In this document: in pieces, positions 53,913 through 62,867 of the stretch | Numbering within the stretch: the stretch's first letter is position 1 | How the letters are laid out: each line of letters opens with the position of its first letter | Notes under the pieces: generated by a model | Databases searched by the model: none | Seen by the model: only the letters and a program-made list of their open reading frames with translations | Told to the model about the DNA's origin: nothing | Translations under genes and position numbers: made by a program | Source: CAVRCA01 sp963719345 | GTDB lineage: Bacteria; Pseudomonadota; Alphaproteobacteria; Acetobacterales; Acetobacteraceae | NCBI GenBank assembly: GCA_963719345.1 | Contig: CAVRCA010000001.1 | Span: 1,488,001-1,552,000 of the forward strand | Reading direction: 5' to 3' | Length of the DNA stretch: 64,000 nt

Positions 53913-54569
53913 TCAGAACTCGACTTCCAGTTCCTCGATCTGCTCGGGTTCCTGCCTTGCCGCGGCGAGCCATTCCTGCATGTCCGGCCATTGCAGGATC
54001 TGGGCGCAGTATCCCGTGCAGACCGGGTCCAAATGCACGTCGTATGTCCGAAACCGGGTTACGACGGGCGCGTACATCGCGTCGGCGACGGTCGGCCGCG
54101 GGCCGAACAGCCACGGGCCCTCGTATGTGGTCAGACACTCGCGCCAGATGTCGGCGATGCGGTCGATGTCGGCCTGCGCCGAGGACCACACGATGAAACC
54201 TGGGCGATGACTTTTCAGGTTCATCGGCAGGGACGACCGCAGCGCCGAAAACCCGGAATGCATTTCACCGGAAATCGAACGGCAGCGCGCGCGGGCGGCG
54301 CGGTCGGCGGGATACATCCCCGCGTCAGGCATGATCTCGTTGAGGTACTCGCCGATCGCCATCGTGTCCCAGATGCTCAGGCCGTCGTGCATGAGGCAGG
54401 GGAGCAGGATGGAGGACGACCGGAGAAGCAGTTCGGCACGGGCCGCAGGATCATCGGCGGATACCACCTTCTCCTCGAACGGCAGACCCGATATCCGGGT
54501 GAGCAGAAAACCCCGCAAACACCATGAGGAATAATTTTTGCTGCTGATCAGCAGGGTCGCGTTCACCAT
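53913..54569 (-). CDS. Glutathione S-transferase
   Basis: 218 aa from the ATG at 54569 (MVNATLLISSKNYSSWCLRG). The N-terminal thioredoxin-like half has the SSKNYSSW start and LPCLMHDGLSIWDTMAIGEYLNE; the C-terminal helical half has GPWLFGPRPTVADAMYAPVVTRFRTYDV. It conjugates or binds glutathione; the substrate is unknown. The open frame runs upstream to 55847 through the PHA depolymerase gene on the other strand, but that part is a shadow. Divergent from phaZ with 114 bp between. Confidence 0.88.
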   Translation of the reverse strand: MVNATLLISSKNYSSWCLRGFLLTRISGLPFEEKVVSADDPAARAELLLRSSSILLPCLMHDGLSIWDTMAIGEYLNEIMPDAGMYPADRAARARCRSISGEMHSGFSALRSSLPMNLKSHRPGFIVWSSAQADIDRIADIWRECLTTYEGPWLFGPRPTVADAMYAPVVTRFRTYDVHLDPVCTGYCAQILQWPDMQEWLAAARQEPEQIEELEVEF

Positions 54570-54683
54570 TGGCTGGGTACCTTCGGCGCTTGGGGCCTCG
54601 ACAAGCGATCGTAACACATGCAGCCTTTGTGCCGGAGCGCAAAACTTGCCCGCGTTGAATGCCATCTCGCCAAGCGCTCCACC

Positions 54684-55964
54684 ATGACTGAGGTAAGCCG
54701 TGCTCCGATGATGTACCAACTCTACCAGGCTCAGGCCGACGCACTCGCGGCGGTGCGCCTGCTGGCGCGCGTCGGCTCCGGGTGGGCGCGGCAGATGGAT
54801 GTCGGCCCCCGCACCCCGCCGCTCCTGCGCCACATGGCGGCCACATGCGAGGTGCTTCTTGCGGCCGGTCTGACGCACCAGCGCCCGTCCTTCGGGATCG
54901 AGCATGTCCGCATGGGCAACCGCGACGTGCAGATCACGGAGGAGATCGCCGACGACACGCCGTTCGGCACGCTGCTCCACTTCAAGAAGGACTCGCAGGT
55001 CCACCAGCCTCGCGTGCTGGTCGTGGCCCCGATGTCGGGCCATTTCGCCACCTTGCTGCGCGGGACGGTGCAGATCCTGCTGCCGGAGCACGATCTCTAC
55101 GTCACCGACTGGAAGAACGCCCGCGACATCGGCGTCGGCCACGGCGGCTTCGGGCTCGACGATTTCGTCGACCACATCATCCGCTTCGTGGAGACGATGG
55201 GCGACGGCAGCCACGTCGTCGCGGTCTGCCAGCCCACGGTGCCGGCGCTGACGGCGACGGCGGTGATGGCGCAGGGCGGCAATCCCGCCCAGCCCCGCAG
55301 CCTCACCCTCATGGCCGGCCCGATCGACACCCGCATCAACCCGACCAAGGTCAACGAACTCGCTCAGTCGCGGCCGATCGAGTGGTTCGAGCGGGAGCTG
55401 ATCGGCCGGGTTCCGTGGCGGTTCCACGGTGCCGGGCGACGGGTCTACCCCGGGTTCCTGCAACTCTCCGCGTTCATGCTGATGAACCTCGACCGCCATG
55501 TCGCGGCGCATTTCAAGCAGTTCCGAGACCTGGTCGGCGGCGATACCGCGAGCGCGTTGGCGCACAAGCGCTTCTACGACGAGTATGGCGCGGTGATGGA
55601 CCTCCCCGCGGAGTTCTACTTGCAGACCGTGCGCCGGATTTTTCAGGACCATGAGTTGCCGTCGGGCCGCATGACCTGGCACGGCCACAAGGTTCGTCCG
55701 TCGGCCATCCGCCGCACCGCGCTGTTCACGGTCGAGGGCGAGCGCGACGACATCTGCTCGATCGGCCAGACCCTGGCGGCGCAAGACCTCTGCACCGGCA
55801 TCCGACCGGCGATCAAGCGACACCATCTGCAGGCCGGCGTCGGCCACTACGGCGTGTTCAGCGGCAAGCGGTGGGCGAACGACATCTATCCCCGCGTGCG
55901 CGAGATGATCCAGGCGACAAGCGGTGCGGCGAGCCGCCGGACCGGTGTCGCCCGGCCGGCCTGA
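54684..55964 (+). CDS. phaZ: Intracellular polyhydroxyalkanoate depolymerase PhaZ
   Basis: 426 aa from the ATG at 54684. Alpha/beta-hydrolase with a cysteine nucleophile, C182 in VAVCQPTVP, as in intracellular PhaZ of Cupriavidus necator (C183). The Asp and His of the triad are in TVEGERDDIC and GVGHYGVFSGKRW. The middle has LYVTDWKNARDIGVGHGGFGLDDFVDHI and MNLDRHVAAHFKQFRDLV. It breaks down stored PHB/PHA granules to hydroxyacids. The stop at 55964 lies 77 bp before the LLM gene, probably in the same direction and perhaps a shared transcript. No phaC or phasin gene is present here. Confidence 0.92.
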   Translation: MTEVSRAPMMYQLYQAQADALAAVRLLARVGSGWARQMDVGPRTPPLLRHMAATCEVLLAAGLTHQRPSFGIEHVRMGNRDVQITEEIADDTPFGTLLHFKKDSQVHQPRVLVVAPMSGHFATLLRGTVQILLPEHDLYVTDWKNARDIGVGHGGFGLDDFVDHIIRFVETMGDGSHVVAVCQPTVPALTATAVMAQGGNPAQPRSLTLMAGPIDTRINPTKVNELAQSRPIEWFERELIGRVPWRFHGAGRRVYPGFLQLSAFMLMNLDRHVAAHFKQFRDLVGGDTASALAHKRFYDEYGAVMDLPAEFYLQTVRRIFQDHELPSGRMTWHGHKVRPSAIRRTALFTVEGERDDICSIGQTLAAQDLCTGIRPAIKRHHLQAGVGHYGVFSGKRWANDIYPRVREMIQATSGAASRRTGVARPA

Positions 55965-56041
55965 CCGGCCCCTTCGCCCCTCCCCTCTGTTGCCGGTCGA
56001 CGATCCGGACTAGCGTTGGCCAACGAGCCACCGGAGGCGCC

Positions 56042-56953
56042 ATGCCGCAGCAACGTCCCGCCCTCAGCCTGGTCGCCGTGCCCGGCCGTCGCCGGGCGAC
56101 CGTGGAGATCGCGCGCGAGATCGAGCGCCGCGGCTTTGCGGGCATCTACGTGCCCAGCATGTTCAGCAACTTCTCGCTCTGCGAGGCTCTGGCCTGGAAC
56201 ACCGAACGTATCCCGTTCGGCACCGCGATCGCGCCGATCTACGCCCGCACGGTCTCGGACTTCGCCCAGTCCGCCGCCTTCATCCACGAGGTGTCCGGCG
56301 GCCGGTTCCGCTTCGGCATCGGCGTCGCGCACGCACCGAGCCATGCCCGCATGAACGTGACGGTCGGCAAGCCGATCAGCGACACCCGGGAGTTCGTCGA
56401 GCGCTACAAGGCGCAGCAGGGCAACGGCGAGCTGCCGCCCATCATCCTTGCCGCGCTGCGCAAGCGCATGGTCGCGCTGTCGGCTGAGATCGCCGACGGC
56501 GTGGTGTTCGCCAACGCCAGCCGCTCCGCCATGGGGCGCTCGCTCGCGAATTTGCCGGAAGCGCAGCGGAGCGCTCCCGCTTTCTTCATCGGCGACATGA
56601 TCCCCACCTGCATCTCGGACGACATCGAGGCCGCAAAGGCGGTGAACCGGCGCACTCTCACCTCCTACCTACTGTTGCCGAACTACCGCAACTACTGGAA
56701 GGAGTGCGGCTATATCGAGGAGATGGCAGCCGTCGAGCGCGCGATCGCGGAGGACCGGCGCGAAGACCTCCCGAACTGCATGAGCGACGCATGGCTCGCC
56801 GACGTGTCGCTGTTCGGCCCCGCGGCGCGGGTGCGCGATGAGCTGGAGAAATGGTATGCGGCCGGCGTGCGCACGCCGATCGTGGTCCCCTCCTCGGCCG
56901 CCGGCAATCAGATGCGTGCGCTGCAGGAAGTGTTCGACACATTTACCGGCTGA
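56042..56953 (+). CDS. LLM-class flavin/F420-type oxidoreductase
   Basis: 303 aa from the ATG at 56042 with GGAGGC five bases upstream. Luciferase-like fold: EIERRGFAGIYVPSMFSNFSLCEALAWNTERIPFGTAIAPIYARTVSDFAQSAAFI, then GRFRFGIGVAHAP and KPISDTREFVERYKAQQ. The DNA-level position, before an acyl-CoA ligase 14 bp away, suggests a role in catabolism of a lipophilic acid or ketone. It is of the F420/FMN family that includes dehydrogenases; the cofactor cannot be read from the sequence. Confidence 0.82.
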   Translation: MPQQRPALSLVAVPGRRRATVEIAREIERRGFAGIYVPSMFSNFSLCEALAWNTERIPFGTAIAPIYARTVSDFAQSAAFIHEVSGGRFRFGIGVAHAPSHARMNVTVGKPISDTREFVERYKAQQGNGELPPIILAALRKRMVALSAEIADGVVFANASRSAMGRSLANLPEAQRSAPAFFIGDMIPTCISDDIEAAKAVNRRTLTSYLLLPNYRNYWKECGYIEEMAAVERAIAEDRREDLPNCMSDAWLADVSLFGPAARVRDELEKWYAAGVRTPIVVPSSAAGNQMRALQEVFDTFTG

Positions 56954-56967
56954 GCGGGCAACGCCAG

Positions 56968-58662
56968 ATGAGCGATACCGACATCCTCGCGACGCTGCAC
57001 GGTCTGTGGAATGAGAACTGGCCGCCTGGCGTGCCGCGCGCACCGCATTACCCGTTCGGTGAAATCCCGCTGAGCGATTATTTGCGCAAGTGGGCGCAGC
57101 GGCAGCCGGATACGGCGGCCCTGATCTTCTACGGCCGAGAAATCAGCTATGCCGAGCTGGATCGTCTGAGCGACCGCTTCGCCGCCCTCATCGCCGCCCA
57201 TGGCGCGCGGCCGGGCGACCGCATCGCCGTCTTCCTGCCGAACTGCCCGCAGTTCCACATCGCGTTCTTCGGCATCCTCAAGGCCGGCTGCGTCCACGTC
57301 CCGGTCAACCCGCTGTTCAAGGAACACGAACTGCTCGACGAACTGACCGACACCGGTGCCGAGATCATGGTCGTGCAGGACCGGTTGTTCGACCTGGTGC
57401 AGACGGTGCGCGAGCAATCCATGCTGCGCACGATCATGGTCACCAGCCTGCAGGAGATGATCCCGGAGCGGCCGAGTTTTGCCGTCCATCCGACCATCGT
57501 CGGTCCACCGATCGAGAGTCCGGGCGCGCTGGACCTGATGCCCGCGTTGCAGGCGATCTCGGACCCGCCTCCCGCGTACCAGGCGAGCTTGGACGCGCTC
57601 GCCGCCCTGAACTACACGAGCGGCACCACCGGCATGCCGAAGGGGTGCGAGCACACGCAGCGCGACATGCTCTACACCGCGGCAACCTCGAACAGTTGCG
57701 CGCTCCGCATCGAGCCGGGCGAGGTCTGCCTCTGCTTCGCGCCGATCTTCTGGATTGCCGGCGAGGATATGGGCATCATCATCCCGGTGTTTGCCGGCGC
57801 AACGTGCGTGCTGATGGCGCGCTGGGACACGCGCGGCTTCATGCAGGCGGTCGAGGCGCACCGCGTTTCGCAGGCTTGGCTGCTTGTCGACAGCGTCGCC
57901 GACATCCTCGACCACCCGGAGCTTGCGCAGCACGATCTCCGCTCGTTGCAGAAGGTCTCGGCGTCGTCGCTGCTCAAGAAGATGTCCCTCGAGTATCGTA
58001 CCCGCTGGCGCGCGCTCACCGGTGCCACGCTGGTCGAGGCCGCGTACGGGATGACGGAGACGCAGACGTTCGATACCTTCACCACCGGGCTGCAGGACGA
58101 CGACCGGGACCTCAATGCGCAACCGACCTTCGTCGGGCTGCCGATGCCCGGGACCGAAATCCTCATCCGCGATTTCGGGACCGGCGCGCCTCTGCCGATC
58201 GGCGATGAAGGAGAAATCACCATCCGCTCACCGTCGGTGACGCGCGGCTACTGGCAGAAGCCGGAAGCCACGCGGGCAAGCTTCATCGACGGCTGGCTGC
58301 GCACGGGCGACATCGGCGCCTTCGACGAGCACGGTTTCCTTCGTTATCTCGGCCGCCGCAAGGAAATGCTGAAGGTGCGCGGGATGAGCGTGTTCCCGAC
58401 CGAGATCGAGGCGATCCTCGGCAAGCATCCCGACATCATCGGCTCCGGGGTCATCGGGGTGCCCGATGCCGACAAGGGCCAGATCCCGCTCGCCGCCGTC
58501 ACGTTGAAGCCGGGTGCCACGCTGACCGAGAACGAACTCGCCGCCTGGTGCCAGCGCAACATGGCAACCTACAAGGTCCCGCGCGTCCGCATCCTCGCCG
58601 AGCTGCCGATGACCGCGACCGGCAAGGTCAAGAAGGAGGAGCTGGCAAAGCTGCTGTCCTGA
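56968..58662 (+). CDS. AMP-dependent acyl-CoA synthetase
   Basis: 564 aa from the ATG at 56968. ANL-superfamily ligase: NYTSGTTGMPKGCEHTQRDML (ATP loop), YGMTETQTFDTFTTG, GWLRTGDIGAFDEHGFLRYLGRRKEMLKVRGMSVFPTEIEAIL, and the catalytic lysine in TATGKVKKEEL. It activates a carboxylic acid by adenylation and transfer to CoA. It is intact, in contrast to the ligase at 20061-21756. The LLM gene precedes it by 14 bp. The substrate is not known. Confidence 0.9.
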   Translation: MSDTDILATLHGLWNENWPPGVPRAPHYPFGEIPLSDYLRKWAQRQPDTAALIFYGREISYAELDRLSDRFAALIAAHGARPGDRIAVFLPNCPQFHIAFFGILKAGCVHVPVNPLFKEHELLDELTDTGAEIMVVQDRLFDLVQTVREQSMLRTIMVTSLQEMIPERPSFAVHPTIVGPPIESPGALDLMPALQAISDPPPAYQASLDALAALNYTSGTTGMPKGCEHTQRDMLYTAATSNSCALRIEPGEVCLCFAPIFWIAGEDMGIIIPVFAGATCVLMARWDTRGFMQAVEAHRVSQAWLLVDSVADILDHPELAQHDLRSLQKVSASSLLKKMSLEYRTRWRALTGATLVEAAYGMTETQTFDTFTTGLQDDDRDLNAQPTFVGLPMPGTEILIRDFGTGAPLPIGDEGEITIRSPSVTRGYWQKPEATRASFIDGWLRTGDIGAFDEHGFLRYLGRRKEMLKVRGMSVFPTEIEAILGKHPDIIGSGVIGVPDADKGQIPLAAVTLKPGATLTENELAAWCQRNMATYKVPRVRILAELPMTATGKVKKEELAKLLS

Positions 58663-58684
58663 TTTTGCCGAGCACACCTGCTTC

Positions 58685-58769
58685 CGTCATTGCCGGGCTC
58701 GTCCCGGCAATCCATGCCGCCGACCCCTTCAGCCGGGGATGGATGCCCGGAACAAGTCCGGGCATGACG
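58685..58769. repeat. Interspersed palindromic repeat with two hairpins (likely bidirectional terminator)
   Basis: 85-bp element with inverted ends (CGTCAT ... ATGACG). Hairpin 1: ATTGCCGGG-ctcgt-CCCGGCAAT (58689-58711); hairpin 2: ATGCCCGGA-acaag-TCCGGGCAT (58743-58765). Both are perfect. This is the familiar proteobacterial CGTCATTGCCGGGC type intergenic repeat. It lies between the convergent ligase and epoxide hydrolase genes and could end both transcripts. Confidence 0.75.
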
Positions 58770-58784
58770 GGTGTGGTTACGATT

Positions 58785-59942
58785 TCATTCTCGAAACCGA
58801 CTGAAAAAGCCACGGACTTCCTCGACGAAAAGCTCCGGCTTCTCGAACGCTGGGAAATGTCCGCCGTCGGGTGAGTTGCGGCGATGCACGAGGTTGTAGG
58901 CGCGCTCAAGCCAGCGCGTCGGCGGCGGCACCACGAGATCGTTGGGCATCAGCAGCATTCCGGTCGGCACCTCGACGCGCCGCCCGGCCGGCAGGCGGCG
59001 CGCGCTGCCGTCGAACAGCGACTCGTAGAGCCAGCTCGCGGCGTTCGGCCCGGCGAGCCAATACAGCATGATATTGGCCAGCAGATGGTCGCGATCGAAC
59101 GGCGGCGGCGCCGCCACGCCGGGGATCGTCCAGGCGTGGAATTTCTCGAGAATCCACGCGGCAAGCCCGGACGGTGAGTCGGTCAGCCCGTAGCTCAAGG
59201 TGGTGGGCTTGGTGCCCTGGATCTGCTGGTAGCCGGTCTCGCGCGCCCGCCGGGCGTTCTGCCGCTCCATCCAGGCTTTCTCGTCCTCGTCCAGCGGCGT
59301 GTCGCCCGCTTCGGGCGTGATGCCCGGCATGTTGAGATGGATCGCAGCGAGCCGCTCCGGGTGATCGAGCGCCAGCCACGACGTGATCATCGCGCCCCAG
59401 TCGCCGCCCTGCGCCACGAAGCGCTCGCAGCCGAGCACGTCCGTCATCAGCCGGTGGAACGTCGCCGCCATGTCGCGTGGCCGGATCGGTGCGTCCGGCG
59501 GATCGGAAAAGCCGAAGCCCGGCAGGCTGGGCGCCACCACGGTGAAGGCATCGCCCGCATCGCCACCGAACCGCTCGGGATGGGCCAGCGGCTCGATGAC
59601 GTCCAGGAACTCGACCACCGAGCCGGGCCACCCGTGCGAGATCAGCAGCGGCAACGGCGCCGGGCCGGACCCGCGCTCCAGGATGAAGTGCAGCCGCTTG
59701 CCGTCAATCGGTACCCGGTATTGCGTGAACCGGTTGAGCGCGGCCTCCGAGCGGCGCCAATCGGACTGGTCGCGCCAGTAGTCCACCATCTCGCGCATGT
59801 AGGCGAGATCGGTGCCGTAATGCCACGCCGGCGCGGCCGGCGCGATCGGGAAGCGGGTGCGGCCGAGGCGTTCGCGCACGTCGCGCAGCACACCATCCGG
59901 CACGTTCACGGTGAACGGCTCGGCCCCTACCGGGTCATGCAT
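58785..59942 (-). CDS. Epoxide hydrolase, EHN-domain type
   Basis: 385 aa from the ATG at 59942. The epoxide-hydrolase N-terminal (EHN) domain is at about residues 9-115 (FTVNVPDGVLRDVRERLGRTRFP ... WRRSEAALNRFTQYRV). The alpha/beta fold has SHGWPGSVVEF, the nucleophile D in AQGGDWGAMI, SYGLTDSPSGLAAWILEKFHAW and the catalytic histidine in DGGHFPAFEKP. It opens an epoxide with water. Divergent from a second hydrolase, with 115 bp between. The neighbouring genes suggest an oxygenated lipophilic substrate. Confidence 0.88.
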   Translation of the reverse strand: MHDPVGAEPFTVNVPDGVLRDVRERLGRTRFPIAPAAPAWHYGTDLAYMREMVDYWRDQSDWRRSEAALNRFTQYRVPIDGKRLHFILERGSGPAPLPLLISHGWPGSVVEFLDVIEPLAHPERFGGDAGDAFTVVAPSLPGFGFSDPPDAPIRPRDMAATFHRLMTDVLGCERFVAQGGDWGAMITSWLALDHPERLAAIHLNMPGITPEAGDTPLDEDEKAWMERQNARRARETGYQQIQGTKPTTLSYGLTDSPSGLAAWILEKFHAWTIPGVAAPPPFDRDHLLANIMLYWLAGPNAASWLYESLFDGSARRLPAGRRVEVPTGMLLMPNDLVVPPPTRWLERAYNLVHRRNSPDGGHFPAFEKPELFVEEVRGFFSRFRE

Positions 59943-60057
59943 CTTTCCGTCCTCTCCTTGCCCGCACCAATCAGAGCCGTTCGCCGGTCCGGCCGCAACC
60001 GCTTGCGCGCGACGCGACGGCAGCGCAGGTTTCGGCCAACCGGGGGAAGGTGACAGC

Positions 60058-61023
60058 ATGGCGGGCGGGGCGCGGCAGCGGGACATCACGGCGAACGGTA
60101 TCCGGCTGCACGTGACGGAGCAGGGTGAAGGCCCGCTGGTGATACTCTGCCATGGCTGGCCCGAGCTGGCCTACTCCTGGCGTCATCAACTGCCCGCCTT
60201 GGCCGAAGCGGGGTTTCGCGTGGCGGCGCCCGACATGCGCGGTTTCGGCCGCAGCGAGGCGCCGCCGGACGTGCAGTCCTACTCGATCCTGCACACGGTT
60301 GGCGACATGGTGGGGCTTGTTGCCGCCTTGGGCGAGACGCAGGCGGTGATCGTCGGCCACGACTGGGGGGCGCCGATCGCCTGGAGCAGCGCGATGATGC
60401 GGCCCGACCTGTTCCGGGCCGTTGCGGCCCTCAGCGTGCCGTTCCGGGCGCGCGGAGCCGCCCCGCCGCTGCAGGCGCTCCGGGCGGCCGGCGTGACGCG
60501 GTTCTATCAACAGTATTTCCAAGAACCCGGCGTGGCGGAGGCGGAATTCGAGCGGGATGTTACGGCGACCATGCGCCGCATCCTGGGCGCGTCCTCGCTC
60601 GGGCCGATCGGCCCTTCCGATCCGGTGATGATCGTCCCGCAGGGTGGTTTTCTTGAACTCGTGCCCGAACCCGAACGGCTGCCGGACTGGCTGACCGAGC
60701 AGGACATCGCGGTGATGGCGGAAAACTATCGGGGCTCCGGGTTTCGCGGCGGCCTCAACTACTACCGCAACATCGACCGCAACTGGGAACTGACCGCGCC
60801 GTGGCAGGGTGCGAAAATCATGCAACCCGCGCTGTTCATCGGCGGCACCCGCGACGTGGTGCTGCACCCGCGCTTTTCCGGCGCCGCCTTGAAGGCGATG
60901 CCCGAGCATGTGCCGAACCTGCGCCGGACGGTCATGCTCGAAGGCGCGGGCCACTGGCTGCAGCAGGAACGCCCGGACGAGGTGAACGCGGCGCTGCTCG
61001 ATTTCCTGCGCGGACTGGGCTGA
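60058..61023 (+). CDS. Alpha/beta hydrolase, soluble epoxide hydrolase-like
   Basis: 321 aa from the ATG at 60058. Classical epoxide-hydrolase motifs: CHGWPELAYSWRHQLPAL (HGxP oxyanion motif), the nucleophile D102 in VGHDWGAPIAW, and the catalytic histidine in GAGHWLQQERP. A lid region with YRNIDRNWEL supplies possible tyrosines. It belongs to a different branch from the EHN enzyme on the opposite strand, so two epoxide- or haloalkane-type hydrolases face each other. GGGGGAAGG precedes the start. Followed by an SDR gene after 4 bp. Confidence 0.88.
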   Translation: MAGGARQRDITANGIRLHVTEQGEGPLVILCHGWPELAYSWRHQLPALAEAGFRVAAPDMRGFGRSEAPPDVQSYSILHTVGDMVGLVAALGETQAVIVGHDWGAPIAWSSAMMRPDLFRAVAALSVPFRARGAAPPLQALRAAGVTRFYQQYFQEPGVAEAEFERDVTATMRRILGASSLGPIGPSDPVMIVPQGGFLELVPEPERLPDWLTEQDIAVMAENYRGSGFRGGLNYYRNIDRNWELTAPWQGAKIMQPALFIGGTRDVVLHPRFSGAALKAMPEHVPNLRRTVMLEGAGHWLQQERPDEVNAALLDFLRGLG

Positions 61024-61027
61024 TCCC

Positions 61028-61813
61028 GTGGTGACCGGTGCGAGCACGCCGCTGCCCGTCGATCTCAGCGGCTTGCGGGTGGCCATCACCGCCGGCGCCA
61101 ACGGCATCGGCCGCGTCATGGCCGACAGTTTTTCGAAGTGTGGCGCCCACGTCTTCGTCTCCGACATCGACGAGACTGCGCTCGCCGCGTGTGGCCATCC
61201 GGGGATGCGCGCCGACGCGGGAAGCGTCGGTGACATGGAGGCGTTCATCGACGCGGCGGTGGCGCATCACGGCGGCCTAGACGTGCTGCTGAACAACGCC
61301 GGCATCGCGGGACCGACCGCGCCAGTGGAGGCGATCGAGCCGGCGGCGCTGGACGCGACATTGCGGATCGACCTCGCGGCGATGTTCCACTGCGCGCGCA
61401 AGGCGATCCCGGCGCTGCGGCAGGCCGGCGGCGGCAGCATCATCAATCTGAGTTCCGCCGCCGGGCGGTTCGGTTTTCCGCTGCGCGCGCCCTATGCCGC
61501 CGCGAAATGGGGCGTCGTCGGTTTCACGAAGACGCTGTCGATCGAGCTGGGCGCGATCGGTGTCCGGGTCAACTGTATTCTTCCGGGGCCGGTCGATGGG
61601 CCGCGCATCCGCGCCGTCATCAAGGCTAAGGCGGAGGCGGCGGGCGTTTCCGAGAACGAGATGACGGAGCGCACCGTCGCCGTCACCAGCCTGCGCTGCT
61701 TCGTCACCCAGCAGGACATTGCGAACATGGCACTCTATCTCGCCAGCCCCTACGGGACGACCATCAGCGGCCAGGCGATCAGCGTCGATGCCGACATGCA
61801 GACCATGATGTAG
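61028..61813 (+). CDS. Short-chain dehydrogenase/reductase
   Basis: 261 aa; GTG start at 61028 or 61031. The cofactor loop is TAGANGIG (21-28) with DID after strand two, which favours NAD(H). The NNAGIAGP strand, the serine in NLSSAAG and Y156-x3-K160 (YAAAK) form the active site. The last part has LPGPVDGPRI and SGQAISVDADMQTMM. It probably oxidises an alcohol, for instance a diol product of the hydrolases next to it, but this is inferred only from position. Confidence 0.9.
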   Translation: MVTGASTPLPVDLSGLRVAITAGANGIGRVMADSFSKCGAHVFVSDIDETALAACGHPGMRADAGSVGDMEAFIDAAVAHHGGLDVLLNNAGIAGPTAPVEAIEPAALDATLRIDLAAMFHCARKAIPALRQAGGGSIINLSSAAGRFGFPLRAPYAAAKWGVVGFTKTLSIELGAIGVRVNCILPGPVDGPRIRAVIKAKAEAAGVSENEMTERTVAVTSLRCFVTQQDIANMALYLASPYGTTISGQAISVDADMQTMM

Positions 61814-61825
61814 GCGGGCGGTCCG

Positions 61826-62857
61826 ATGCGTTCAGCCGTGTTTCACGAGGTCGGAAAAAAACTGGCGATCGAGGATCGGCAGCGTCCGGTGGCTGAAGCA
61901 GGCGACCTGATCCTGAAGGTTGCCTATGCCGGGATCTGCGGCTCCGATATCCACGCCACCGAGGCGAGCCGGGTGCCGCTGCCGGCGGGCACCGTGCTCG
62001 GGCACGAGTTCTCCGGCGAGGTGGTGGAATCCGCGTCACCGGTCTGGCGAGCGGGCGACCGGGTGATCGGTGTGCCGCTGCTGCCGTGCGACGAATGCGC
62101 CCCGCTCGGCGACTGCCGCGACGGTTTGGGTATCCTGTGCAGCCGCATCAGCATCATCGGGATGTCGCCCAAGGCGCCGGGCGGCTACGCCGAGTTCGTG
62201 CGGCTTGGCGCCCGGCAGGCGTTGCGCGTGCCGGACGGGATCAGCCTGAAGGAGGCGGCGCTCACCGAACCGTTGGCGGTCGGGGCGCACGCGGTCCGCA
62301 TCGCCGGCTCGCTCTATGGCGCGCGCGTGCTGGTGATCGGCGCCGGGCCGATCGGACTGGCGGTGACCGCGTTCGCCCGGTTCGCCGGCGCGCGCTGCGT
62401 GGCAGTGAGCGAGCTCGATCCGACCCGCCGGGAGCGCGCGGTCAATGTCGGTGCGACCGCGCTGATCGACGCGTCCTCGGAAGCGGTCGGTTCCGCCTTT
62501 GCCGCCGCGGCGGGCGGCGCTCCGGACGTGATCTTCGAGTGCGTGGGCGCGCCGGGGCTGATCGGCGAGTGCATGGCGCTCGCCCCGGTGCGGGGCCGCG
62601 TCGTCGTGGTCGGCGTCAACCGGCACGAGGACACAATCCTGCCGCGCGTCGGCATCCGCAAGGAACTCGTCATCCAGTTCGCGCTCGGCTACGTGCGCGC
62701 GGATTTTTCGCTGGTGCTCGACCTGATGGCGGAAAAACGGATCGACGCCAACGCGTTCATCTCCACTGTCATCGGCCTCGACCAGGTGCCGGACCTGTTC
62801 GAGCGGCTGCGACGGCCGAACCCGCACGCAAAAGTCCTGATCGACCCTTCACGCTGA
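61826..62857 (+). CDS. Zinc-dependent alcohol dehydrogenase (MDR superfamily)
   Basis: 343 aa. Catalytic zinc ligands are C38 (ICGSDIH), H60 and E61 (GHEFSG). The structural-zinc cysteines are C88, C91, C97 and C105, so both zinc sites are plausible although the last loop is spaced unusually. The NAD site is VLVIGAGPIGLAV. It resembles threonine/butanediol/sorbitol dehydrogenases. It starts 12 bp after the SDR and is followed by a quinone-reductase-like gene after 10 bp, so it is one of a string of dehydrogenases in one operon. Confidence 0.9.
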   Translation: MRSAVFHEVGKKLAIEDRQRPVAEAGDLILKVAYAGICGSDIHATEASRVPLPAGTVLGHEFSGEVVESASPVWRAGDRVIGVPLLPCDECAPLGDCRDGLGILCSRISIIGMSPKAPGGYAEFVRLGARQALRVPDGISLKEAALTEPLAVGAHAVRIAGSLYGARVLVIGAGPIGLAVTAFARFAGARCVAVSELDPTRRERAVNVGATALIDASSEAVGSAFAAAAGGAPDVIFECVGAPGLIGECMALAPVRGRVVVVGVNRHEDTILPRVGIRKELVIQFALGYVRADFSLVLDLMAEKRIDANAFISTVIGLDQVPDLFERLRRPNPHAKVLIDPSR

Positions 62858-62867
62858 GGAGCGAGAC

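Noticed and set aside
54570..55847. Upstream extension of the GST frame
   Set aside because: Antisense of phaZ; the GST N-terminus is clear at 54569.
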